From assembly GCA_002383605.1 (NCBI GenBank), contig DFYK01000125.1, forward strand, positions 9,170 through 16,097: a stretch of DNA of 6,928 nt, written 5' to 3'. Below, piece after piece: positions 1-6,082 of the stretch. Every line of letters begins with the position of its first letter. Position 1 is the first letter of the stretch. Source of the stretch: Proteiniphilum sp. UBA4084 (GTDB lineage: Bacteria; Bacteroidota; Bacteroidia; Bacteroidales; Dysgonomonadaceae). The notes beneath the pieces were generated by a model. It was not told the origin of the DNA. It searched no databases and was given only the letters and a program-made list of their open reading frames with translations. The translations under genes were made by a program, and so were the position numbers.

Positions 1-1405
1 CATTGTCGGTGAACATCTGGTTGTAGACAAGATTATACTGACTTCCCATTTTCCTTTTGGAAATAAGATCCAGAATAGCCTTTTTCCCTGCTTCCCCGCA
101 ATCATCAAAAACAGAGGCAAGTGTGTAAGAGATATCTCCCTTGAAAGCAGATAGTGCTTCTTTTGCCAGGTCAATGCTTTCTTCGTTGTCACTTTTCAAC
201 AGGCCTGTCAGCGCGAGAAGCGACTCATCGCCCCCAATCGCTGCCAGTGAGCGTGCAGCTGCTTTCTGTACCGTTTGTTCAGATGAATTGATATGGCGTG
301 CAATCTGTTGATCGGAACCCTCCACCTGATGCTTTGCCAGCCAGTAGATGAGTGCTGTTTGTACCTCTGGTTGTTTGGAGGAGGAGAGTGTTTTTTGAAT
401 CAGGGCGACCGACTTTTTATCTTTTTCGAAAGAATAAGCATTCATTACACCGGAGAGATAGGAGGTATTTCCATCTTCTATGGCTTCCTTCAGCAAAGCA
501 TCCTTCTTCGTGTCAGGCTGTTTCAGAAGTAATCGGGCGGCTGCAATTTTCAAATCCTGTTTGTCCTGTTTCGATGCAATGGACAATAATTTTTTTGCCT
601 CTTTATTCACCAGCTTCGGTTCAGTCGCATTCAGCCGTGTAAGCAAGGAAATATAAGATGCTGTGGCGTTGTTCCTGTTATAAGCATAATCTGTTTTTTC
701 TGCTTCTTCTCGTAACGGATTGAGCGATTCTTTTGTACCGATTCGGGCAAGTGCATTCAGCAATACTTTTTGCGATTCCTCCGAGCTGTTTTGACTGAAA
801 AGATTTAGTAATTCGGGTTCGGCTGCAGCGTAATTGGTTTGCCCTATGGCATTTGCCAGATTCAACAGGATGGGCTCGGAATTGGTTGTTTTGAGGGCTT
901 TCAATAGGGCAGCTCCTGCTTTTTCAGTTCCGATACTCACCAAAGCCTGTGAAGCAGGGGCGGTGAGTTGTTCATCGGCAAGCAAACCAGACAAAACATC
1001 CACATTGTCGTCCGAGCCGATGGTTCTGAGCTGACGAATCACGAATGCTTTCACCTCTTTGTCGAGTACCCGGTTGAGCGCTTTTGCAAAAGCATTTGCG
1101 GCCACGCTGCGTTTGACGTCGTCGTTTGCCACAAAATGGGTCCATCCGCTGATGGCATCTTCCACGGTTTCATTGCTTTTATTCCCCGGAGGATTCATCC
1201 TGCCGATCAGGTCAAGCAATCCTTCCTCACCGGTAGAAACCAGGTCGGCGATGGTTTGGTTGTATTTTTGTTGCGTATCGGCCGGCAATTGTGCCAGTGC
1301 ATCGGCTACGATGGTGGCTTTGGTTCTTTCGGCCGGCATTTGAGCCTGCAGACTGCTTGCAATAAGGAAGAAAAGGCAAATGTATATTGTTTGTATATGT
1401 TTCAT
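1..1405 (-). CDS. Secreted HEAT-repeat protein, N-terminal part (C-terminus outside window)
   Basis: The frame is open from the ATG at 1405 to the window edge, giving 468 residues without a stop, so the gene is cut by the window. Residues 1-21 form a Sec signal peptide: a short basic start (MKH), a hydrophobic core (IYICLFFLIA) and a likely cleavage at SLQA|Q. There is no lipobox cysteine at the cleavage site. From about residue 95 to 425 the protein is a run of paired helices rich in Ala and Leu, with repeated units such as ALVSIGTEKAGAALLKAL (154-171), ALARIGTKESLNPL (218-231) and SLAAIGGDESLLAL (386-399); this is the HEAT/PBS-lyase-like pattern. HEAT arrays are protein-interaction scaffolds. 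In Bacteroidales, proteins with this signal peptide plus HEAT layout often continue into DUF1080 (PF06439) domains that cleave 3-keto-glycosides; that part would lie beyond position 1 and is inference. Neighbouring oxidoreductases fit such a role. Upstream lie a tandem repeat and a possible promoter. Confidence 0.85.
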   Translation of the reverse strand, partial: MKHIQTIYICLFFLIASSLQAQMPAERTKATIVADALAQLPADTQQKYNQTIADLVSTGEEGLLDLIGRMNPPGNKSNETVEDAISGWTHFVANDDVKRSVAANAFAKALNRVLDKEVKAFVIRQLRTIGSDDNVDVLSGLLADEQLTAPASQALVSIGTEKAGAALLKALKTTNSEPILLNLANAIGQTNYAAAEPELLNLFSQNSSEESQKVLLNALARIGTKESLNPLREEAEKTDYAYNRNNATASYISLLTRLNATEPKLVNKEAKKLLSIASKQDKQDLKIAAARLLLKQPDTKKDALLKEAIEDGNTSYLSGVMNAYSFEKDKKSVALIQKTLSSSKQPEVQTALIYWLAKHQVEGSDQQIARHINSSEQTVQKAAARSLAAIGGDESLLALTGLLKSDNEESIDLAKEALSAFKGDISYTLASVFDDCGEAGKKAILDLISKRKMGSQYNLVYNQMFTDN

Positions 1406-1408
1406 TTT

Positions 1409-1452
1409 ATATTCGATTGTTATTCAGTCGTTATTCGGTTGTTATTCGGTTG
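1409..1452. repeat. Four-unit 11-bp tandem repeat in the leader of the HEAT gene
   Basis: On the plus strand the units are ATATTCGATTG (1409-1419), TTATTCAGTCG (1420-1430), TTATTCGGTTG (1431-1441) and TTATTCGGTTG (1442-1452). The last two are identical and the first two carry two to three changes each. The array ends 3 nt before the ATG at 1405, so it occupies the expected ribosome-binding region and leader of the HEAT gene. The period is close to one helical turn. Function is unknown: it could bind a regulator, act in the mRNA leader, or be a slippage product. Confidence 0.85.
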
Positions 1453-1482
1453 TAAATTTAGATGTTTGCTACGTTCGGCAAA
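1453..1482 (-). promoter_or_regulatory. Possible Bacteroides-type promoter for the HEAT gene
   Basis: On the minus strand, TTTG (1482-1479) is followed after 18 nt by TAAATTTA (1460-1453). The Bacteroidales consensus is TTTG, 19-21 nt, TAnnTTTG, so the -7 box has one mismatch and the spacer is one nt short. A start site predicted from it would fall inside the 11-bp repeat array. The spacer also holds a 5-bp inverted repeat, TTTGC/GCAAA (1482-1478 with 1469-1465). AT-rich spacers yield such matches by chance, so this is tentative. Confidence 0.35.
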
Positions 1483-1517
1483 TTTAAACAAGTCTTATTT
1501 GCACTCACTGATCGCAA

Positions 1518-1539
1518 ACATTCAGTTGTTATTGGATAG
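1518..1539. repeat. Degenerate outlying copy of the 11-bp repeat
   Basis: ACATTCAGTTG (1518-1528) followed by TTATTGGATAG (1529-1539) resembles two consecutive units of the array at 1409-1452, with about three mismatches per unit. It sits just after the stop codon of the oxidoreductase gene that ends at 1544. It may be a second binding site or an eroded part of the same array. The match is weak enough that chance is a real alternative. Confidence 0.35.
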
Positions 1540-1543
1540 CTGT

Positions 1544-2797
1544 TTAGATTGACCAGGGTGCACGGGTGGGCTGATCCAGCAGGCGGTTTGCTTCCTCGTC
1601 ATGGATGAAAAGCTCCTTCACGGGATCGAATTCAAGGGTTCTGTTAAGCTGGAGCGCCACAGCGCCCATGTTGACGATGGTGCATGACCGGAATCCGTTC
1701 ATTTCGTTCAGTGCAAATTTCTGTCTGTTGTGGACAGATTCAATAAAGTCAGTATTTTGTCCCCTTGGCTCCGGGAAATCGGCCAGTTTCTTTTCCCAAT
1801 CGGGTATGTCGCAAACAAAATTCCTGTAAACATTTCCATTGGGTCCAGTAATATAGGGCGTGTTGGGTTCACCATAGTCGCCACCCCAAAGAATAATCTG
1901 ACATCCATCGTCGTAGGTATAGCTGATGGAACGCCATGTTCCCACTGCATCGGGGTGTTGTTGAGGCGCATCCACCTCCACCTTCACTGGGCTGGTATTA
2001 TCTTTGCCCAGCATATATTGTACCGGGTCAATATAATGCTGTCCCATATCTCCCAGTCCCCCGCCATCGTAATCCCAGTAACCGCGGAAGGTCTGGTGTA
2101 CGCGATGTGCATTATAAGGTTTGTAGGGTGCCGGCCCCAGCCACATGTCGTAATCCAGCTCTTTGGGAATGGGTTGCGGCTCCAGGTGCGTTTTTCCTAC
2201 CCAGTAAAATTTCCAGTCGAATCCGGTATGCTTGCTGATGGTCACCTTCAGGGGCCATCCCAGCATGCCGCTGTCGATCAGTTTTTTCAGCGGTTTCACT
2301 GGTGTTCCCAATCCATAAAAAGGGTCTTTAAAGCGGAACCAGGTGTTGAGCCTGAATATATTCCCATGTTGAGCGATTGCTTCCCGCACCCTTTTCCCTT
2401 CACCAATGGTGCGTGTCATTGGCTTTTCGCAAAAGATATCTTTTCCGGCCTTCGCGGCTTCTACCGACATGATGCCGTGCCAGTGCGGCGGGGTGGCAAT
2501 GTGGACAATATCCACATTCTTATCGAGAATCAAATCCCTGAAATCATGGTAGAGGTTAATCTTTTCTTTTACCATAGCTGCGGCCTTGGTGAGATGATTC
2601 TTATCCACGTCGCACATGGCCACTACACGGGTGTTATCATATGGGATGTGGCCACGACCCATGCCTCCCACACCGATAATTCCTTTTGTCAGCTCATCGC
2701 TTGGGGCAATCATGCCTTTTCCCAGCACGTTTCGGGGAACAATGGTGAGCAGGGTGACACCGCCCATCGTTTTTAAAAATTGTCTTCTGGAAGTCAT
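1544..2797 (-). CDS. Tat-exported Gfo/Idh/MocA family oxidoreductase (417 aa)
   Basis: This is a complete NAD(P)-dependent oxidoreductase of the Gfo/Idh/MocA family, which oxidises or reduces sugar and polyol hydroxyls. Residues 3-9 read SRRQFLK, a consensus twin-arginine motif, followed by a hydrophobic stretch (MGGVTLLTIV), so export by Tat with cofactor already bound is likely. The Rossmann dinucleotide loop is GVGGMG at 42-47. The family EKP motif, with the catalytic-type lysine, is at 124-126. The substrate-domain signature GGGLGDMGQHYID is at 245-257, with D250 and H254 as probable active-site residues. Length is normal for Tat-bearing members. The ATG at 2797 puts the twin arginines at residues 4-5, which supports this start; no Shine-Dalgarno site is visible, as is usual in Bacteroidota. 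It lies 120 nt after the truncated isomerase stub and 138 nt before the HEAT gene. Substrate is unknown; a role in C3 oxidation of glycosides is inferred from context. Confidence 0.93.
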   Translation of the reverse strand: MTSRRQFLKTMGGVTLLTIVPRNVLGKGMIAPSDELTKGIIGVGGMGRGHIPYDNTRVVAMCDVDKNHLTKAAAMVKEKINLYHDFRDLILDKNVDIVHIATPPHWHGIMSVEAAKAGKDIFCEKPMTRTIGEGKRVREAIAQHGNIFRLNTWFRFKDPFYGLGTPVKPLKKLIDSGMLGWPLKVTISKHTGFDWKFYWVGKTHLEPQPIPKELDYDMWLGPAPYKPYNAHRVHQTFRGYWDYDGGGLGDMGQHYIDPVQYMLGKDNTSPVKVEVDAPQQHPDAVGTWRSISYTYDDGCQIILWGGDYGEPNTPYITGPNGNVYRNFVCDIPDWEKKLADFPEPRGQNTDFIESVHNRQKFALNEMNGFRSCTIVNMGAVALQLNRTLEFDPVKELFIHDEEANRLLDQPTRAPWSI

Positions 2798-2906
2798 AAA
2801 TATTTTATTTGGTTGATGTTTATTCTATAATTGTTCTTTGTGGGGGACACCCGCAATAGGATTTGTAAAATTAACAATAAAGGAAATGAATGATACTCAA
2901 ATTGCA

Positions 2907-2914
2907 CAAATTTA
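2907..2914 (-). promoter_or_regulatory. Possible -7 box upstream of the oxidoreductase at 2797
   Basis: TAAATTTG on the minus strand matches the Bacteroidales -7 consensus TAnnTTTG exactly and lies just after the stop of the isomerase stub. No good TTTG box is present at the proper upstream distance, so the promoter is weakly supported. If real, it gives a leader of roughly 100 nt and would keep the oxidoreductase at 2797 expressed independently of the damaged gene. Confidence 0.25.
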
Positions 2915-2917
2915 GTC

Positions 2918-3199
2918 TCATAAAAAGAATCGCAGGAATAACATATCTACAGATATGATATGATTTCGATCCTTGGCCAGTTTGAATTTGTCGGTTAACG
3001 ACAATTCTTCTTTGATCATTGCGAATCCCAGACTCTTTTTCAGAACAACCTTTTGTTTCTGTTTGTCATAAGCCCCGGCTGATGATAAATTCGATGATTC
3101 GGTGGCCTGCTTTGAAGGAGACATAGCTGCCATCAGCGGAGAAACTGCAGTTACCCCCGCTAAGGCGGCTGCCGATTTAAGAAAATCCCGTTTCTTCAT
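2918..3199 (-). pseudogene. Truncated Tat-signal sugar isomerase/epimerase-like (TIM-barrel) gene
   Basis: The frame encodes 93 residues. Residues 2-9 (KKRDFLKS) followed by an Ala-rich hydrophobic run (AAALAGVTAVSPLMA) form a Tat-like signal with a KR variant of the twin arginine. Residues 55-77 (KSLGFAMIKEELSLTDKFKL, then AKD) resemble the first strand and helix of secreted sugar phosphate isomerase/epimerase (AP-endonuclease family 2) proteins, where the next residues are normally of the type LGFDGVE. Here the resemblance stops near D77 (codon at 2971-2969) and is replaced by RNHIISVDMLFLRFFL and a stop. About 200 or more residues of the barrel are therefore missing, and the 120 nt that follow do not encode them. 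The start lies 8 nt after the stop of the oxidoreductase gene ending at 3208, the spacing of a translationally coupled operon partner. The family assignment is from memory of the N-terminal pattern. Alternatives are an assembly join or a small exported protein. Confidence 0.68.
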
Positions 3200-3207
3200 A
3201 ACCGTGA

Positions 3208-4530
3208 TTATTTAAATTCTGTTATTCCCGGAACCGCTACTGAAATATCATATTTGGTATCCCACGAAATATTCTCAGGGTACAAAATTTCTGTTGAGTT
3301 TAATGCCTGATCAAAGGTGATTGTCTGGCCCGAGTAGACAGCCATCCTTCCTGCCAGGGCCATCATGTTGGAACGCGTCATCCATTCCCCGTCGTTCATC
3401 GGTTTATTGGCCCTGATGGAAGCAAATAGCTCATCGTGTTCCACCTGATACATTCCCCTCACCTTTGTTTGCTTATAAGCCTCCGCATCTGTGAATTTGG
3501 TTGTATCGGCCAGGTTCCAGGCATTCTTTCCGGTTATTTTGTGTTCCCCCGTACGGCAATCCACATAACATCTTCCGTCCTTTCCAATTAGTTCGACTGC
3601 GTATGAAGGTGTTGTTTCTGCCTGTTGCCGGCAGAAAAAATAGATTTTCACGCCGTTATCATACTCATAGGTCAGTCCGAAATGGTCATATACATTTCCG
3701 AATTTCGGATCAGTTCTTTTTTGTCTTCCTCCTGTACCGCTGATCTTTAATGGAGCCTTGTCACCCATTGCCCAGGAAAACATGTCGATGCTGTGTATGG
3801 CTTGCTCAACGAGGTGATCACCGGAAAGCCAGTTGTAATACAACCAGTTGCGGAGCTTATATTCCATGTCAGACCAACCTCTTTGTCGCTCTTTGAACCA
3901 CAGTTCACCTGTATTATAAGTTGCTTCGCCGCCCAGGATTTCGCCGATCTGACCGTTCAGTACTCTACCAAAGGTATCTCTTTTGGGCTGATGATATCTC
4001 CAGCAGAATCCGGACACCAACGACAGGTTTTTTGCTTTTGCCTTTTTGGCAGCCTCCATCACCCTGCGTAAGCCGGGCGCATCCACTGCAAAAGGCTTTT
4101 CACAAAAGATATGCTTATTGGCGTTCACAGCTGCTTCAAGGTGTTGCGGTCTGAAGCAGGGTGGCGCTGCCAACAATACCACATCCACATCGAAATCGAT
4201 CAGCTTCTGATAGGCATCGAGACCGACAAACCTGTTACCTGCGGTCACCTGTACTTTGTCACCATACTTCTCTTTCAAATTGTTGTACGATGATTGCAAC
4301 TGATCTTCAAAAGCATCAGCCATTGCAGTCAAAATAACGTTCGGATCTGCATTTAAAGCTTCCCCGGCGGCACCCGTGCCACGTCCGCCACAACCGATCA
4401 GTCCCACCTTCAGCGTGTTGCTGTTCGTACTCCAGATAGAACCCGATCCCAGTGATGTGTGTGTAGCCAACACAGTTCCTGCCGTGGCTAACCCGGCTGT
4501 TTTGATGAATTGTCTTCTTGAGTAAGTCAT
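3208..4530 (-). CDS. Tat-exported Gfo/Idh/MocA family oxidoreductase (440 aa)
   Basis: This is a complete Gfo/Idh/MocA oxidoreductase. An ATG at 4575 is in frame, but I choose the ATG at 4530: it places the twin-arginine motif SRRQFIK at residues 4-10, as in the related genes here, and the 15 extra residues would overlap promoter-like sequence. A hydrophobic Tat h-region follows (AGLATAGTVLA). The Rossmann loop is GCGGRG at 46-51, the EKP motif is at 144-146, and the substrate-domain signature GDHLVEQAIHSIDMFSW is at 237-253, with H246 and D249 as likely active-site residues. It differs clearly from the gene at 1544-2797 in its substrate-domain signature, so substrate or reaction step probably differs. 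It is the first gene after the terminator at 4601-4643 and is followed after 8 nt by the truncated isomerase gene, so the two were probably one operon. Substrate is not predictable from sequence. Confidence 0.92.
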   Translation of the reverse strand: MTYSRRQFIKTAGLATAGTVLATHTSLGSGSIWSTNSNTLKVGLIGCGGRGTGAAGEALNADPNVILTAMADAFEDQLQSSYNNLKEKYGDKVQVTAGNRFVGLDAYQKLIDFDVDVVLLAAPPCFRPQHLEAAVNANKHIFCEKPFAVDAPGLRRVMEAAKKAKAKNLSLVSGFCWRYHQPKRDTFGRVLNGQIGEILGGEATYNTGELWFKERQRGWSDMEYKLRNWLYYNWLSGDHLVEQAIHSIDMFSWAMGDKAPLKISGTGGRQKRTDPKFGNVYDHFGLTYEYDNGVKIYFFCRQQAETTPSYAVELIGKDGRCYVDCRTGEHKITGKNAWNLADTTKFTDAEAYKQTKVRGMYQVEHDELFASIRANKPMNDGEWMTRSNMMALAGRMAVYSGQTITFDQALNSTEILYPENISWDTKYDISVAVPGITEFK

Positions 4531-4563
4531 AGCATTGTTAAATTTTTTAAATTTAGAAAGTTG

Positions 4564-4588
4564 CAAAACTATCAATTGTCCAAAAATA
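4564..4588 (-). promoter_or_regulatory. Possible Bacteroides-type -7 boxes for the gene at 4530
   Basis: Two minus-strand sequences match the -7 consensus TAnnTTTG exactly: TATTTTTG (4588-4581) and TAGTTTTG (4571-4564). A TTTTTA stretch about 19 nt upstream of the second is a poor -33 box; the first has only a TTG, about 12 nt upstream, which is too close. Placement between a terminator and a start codon favours a real promoter, with a leader of about 30-45 nt. Confidence 0.4.
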
Positions 4589-4600
4589 AGTAAAAACCGT

Positions 4601-4643
4601 CAATAAAAATAAGACCATCCCATATTTTATTATGGGATGGCTT
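4601..4643 (-). terminator. Intrinsic terminator after the oxidoreductase gene ending at 4672
   Basis: A perfect 10-bp inverted repeat, CCATCCCATA (4615-4624) and TATGGGATGG (4631-4640), flanks a 6-nt loop. Three more pairs (AAG 4611-4613 with CTT 4641-4643) extend it across one bulged A. Read on the minus strand, the hairpin begins 28 nt after the stop codon and is followed by the U-rich tail CTTATTTTTATTG. The plus-strand side is less U-rich, so it acts mainly on minus-strand transcripts. It should separate the two upstream oxidoreductase genes from the genes below 4530. Confidence 0.78.
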
Positions 4644-4671
4644 CAAGGAACTTATTTTAATTCTTCTATTC

Positions 4672-6048
4672 TTATTCTTTTTGCACTTTGGGAATAATTG
4701 ACGTTAAATCCTTAATCATAATCCGTTCTTTAGATGCGATACTTTTTCTGGCGGCAATCCCGACCAGGCATGCCAAAGAACCATCCCTTACTCCGGCTGA
4801 TTGTCTGAAAGGGTCTTTGGTACCGGGTTTGAATATCTGATCCTTTAGTAGAGCATCACCTCCACCGTGCCCCGATGTGCCAAATGGCACTTGAATATAT
4901 TGGCGCTTACCAAAATTTTTAAATAAGACAATCTCATCATAATTCACATCCGAGGTAGGTTTGGATTCCTGTATCCAGGCTTCCATTCTCCCTTTTGTTC
5001 CGTTAAATGCGATACGATAACCTTCATAAGGTGAATAGGTTGTTAAAGAATAGGCCACCTGAACGCCGTTCATGTATTTAATCGTAGCCGCCATTTTATC
5101 AAAAATATTGATGTCATTTTTGAAAACACATCCATCCCTTAAATAACCATCATATTTCTCGTTATCCACATACAGTTGTTTATAATTTTTGTTTTTGAGA
5201 ATATCATAGTAAAAGTTGCATTTCGCAGTGTGGGGGCAATTGCGACAGTTCTCTGCTCTAAAAGTTCCGTTCTTACCGTAGAAATTCAACTCTCCCAGGG
5301 CGTATACACTTTCCGGATCGCTATCGATCCACCAGTTCAGAAGATCAAAATGATGACTTGCCTTATGTACCCACAGCGAACCGCTTTTCTCCACGAGCCG
5401 GTGCCATCTCCTGAAATAGTCGGCTCCATGTGAAGTATCAAGATACCAGTGAAAATCAACGGATGTCAACTCTCCGATTTCTCCCGCCTGCAGAAGTTCC
5501 CACATTGTTGCACGATGGGGAGAATACCTGTAATTGAAGGTGATCCGGCAATTTTTTCCTGTTTTCTTTTCCCCGTCTATAATTGCTTGAATCTTCTTCT
5601 CATCGGTAGCCATTGGCTTTTCACAAATAATATCGGCCCCCAACTCCATTCCTCTTACCACAAAATGATCGTGTGTGGCATCCACTGTGGTAACGATCAG
5701 TGTATCCGGTTTGGTTTCAATCATCATTTTATCGAAATCGGTGTAAGTTGGGCAGGAAGTGCCGATAATTTCTTTACCGGCTGCAAGTCTGCCGGGATTA
5801 TTATCACAGAGACCCACAAATTCAACATAATCGGAATAATCCTTTACCAAACTGCTCCCCCACATCGAGGTACCCCGACTTCCCGTACCTACCAGGGCAA
5901 TCCTCTTCTTGGCACTGTTTTTTTGATTTACCTTCACATTGCTTGCCTGAAGTCCGTAGAGGGGATCAATCAATGAAGCTCCTGCTGCTGCCCCCGTAAT
6001 GGCTAAAAAATCTCTTCTTGTAAATAAATTTGTTTTCTTCTTCTCCAT
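4672..6048 (-). CDS. Tat-exported Gfo/Idh/MocA oxidoreductase with four-cysteine cluster (458 aa)
   Basis: This is a complete oxidoreductase of the Gfo/Idh/MocA family. Residues 10-19 (TRRDFLAITG) are a twin-arginine motif, followed by an Ala/Gly-rich hydrophobic segment. The Rossmann loop is GTGSRG at 54-59 and the EKP motif is at 143-145. The substrate-domain signature is VHKASHHFDLLNWW at 227-240, with K229 and H232/H233 as candidate active-site residues. A cysteine cluster, CRNCPHTAKC (C268, C271, C277) plus C307 in DGCVF, belongs to a recognisable subgroup of the family and probably binds a metal, most likely zinc; the metal is inference. The C-terminal part holds GHGGGD at 393-398, as is common in this subgroup. 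At 458 residues it is slightly longer than its neighbours because of the cysteine insert. It begins 34 nt after the upstream oxidoreductase gene, so the two are probably co-transcribed, and it ends just before a strong terminator. A weak AGG lies about 9 nt before the start. Confidence 0.92.
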   Translation of the reverse strand: MEKKKTNLFTRRDFLAITGAAAGASLIDPLYGLQASNVKVNQKNSAKKRIALVGTGSRGTSMWGSSLVKDYSDYVEFVGLCDNNPGRLAAGKEIIGTSCPTYTDFDKMMIETKPDTLIVTTVDATHDHFVVRGMELGADIICEKPMATDEKKIQAIIDGEKKTGKNCRITFNYRYSPHRATMWELLQAGEIGELTSVDFHWYLDTSHGADYFRRWHRLVEKSGSLWVHKASHHFDLLNWWIDSDPESVYALGELNFYGKNGTFRAENCRNCPHTAKCNFYYDILKNKNYKQLYVDNEKYDGYLRDGCVFKNDINIFDKMAATIKYMNGVQVAYSLTTYSPYEGYRIAFNGTKGRMEAWIQESKPTSDVNYDEIVLFKNFGKRQYIQVPFGTSGHGGGDALLKDQIFKPGTKDPFRQSAGVRDGSLACLVGIAARKSIASKERIMIKDLTSIIPKVQKE

Positions 6049-6060
6049 AGTGACCTATTT

Positions 6061-6075
6061 ATTCATTCATTCATT
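6061..6075. repeat. ATTC tetranucleotide repeat between two oxidoreductase genes
   Basis: ATTCATTCATTCATT covers nearly four units, and the following TTCAT continues it imperfectly. It lies in the 34-nt spacer between the stop codon at 6083-6085 and the start at 6048, read as ATGA repeats in the mRNA. It is short, and a change in copy number would alter only the intergenic spacing. Confidence 0.7.
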
Positions 6076-6082
6076 TCATCCC

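Noticed and set aside
1465..1482. Inverted repeat TTTGC/GCAAA as a terminator after the gene ending at 1544
   Set aside because: Five pairs with an 8-nt loop and no U-tail are too weak; it may at most be part of an operator.
293..1552. Several plus-strand open frames of 66-194 codons
   Set aside because: They are antisense to the HEAT-repeat gene, whose minus-strand frame is continuous from 1405 to the window edge with a signal peptide and repeats; the plus-strand products show no domain pattern.
1730..2776. Plus-strand open frame of 348 codons
   Set aside because: It lies wholly antisense to the well-supported oxidoreductase at 1544-2797, has no recognisable domain and no upstream signal; it is a shadow of that gene.
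2942..2957. Hairpin CATATC-TACA-GATATG near the end of the isomerase stub
   Set aside because: The stem has only 6 AT-rich pairs and no adjacent U-run, so it does not support a terminator; it could be chance.
4531..4575. Upstream in-frame ATG at 4575 as start of the 3208-4530 gene
   Set aside because: It would add 15 residues before the Tat motif and overlap the promoter-like boxes; the ATG at 4530 gives the standard position of the twin arginines.
5449..5976. Plus-strand open frame of 175 codons
   Set aside because: It is antisense to the Rossmann-domain part of the oxidoreductase at 4672-6048, with composition that looks like a mirror of it.
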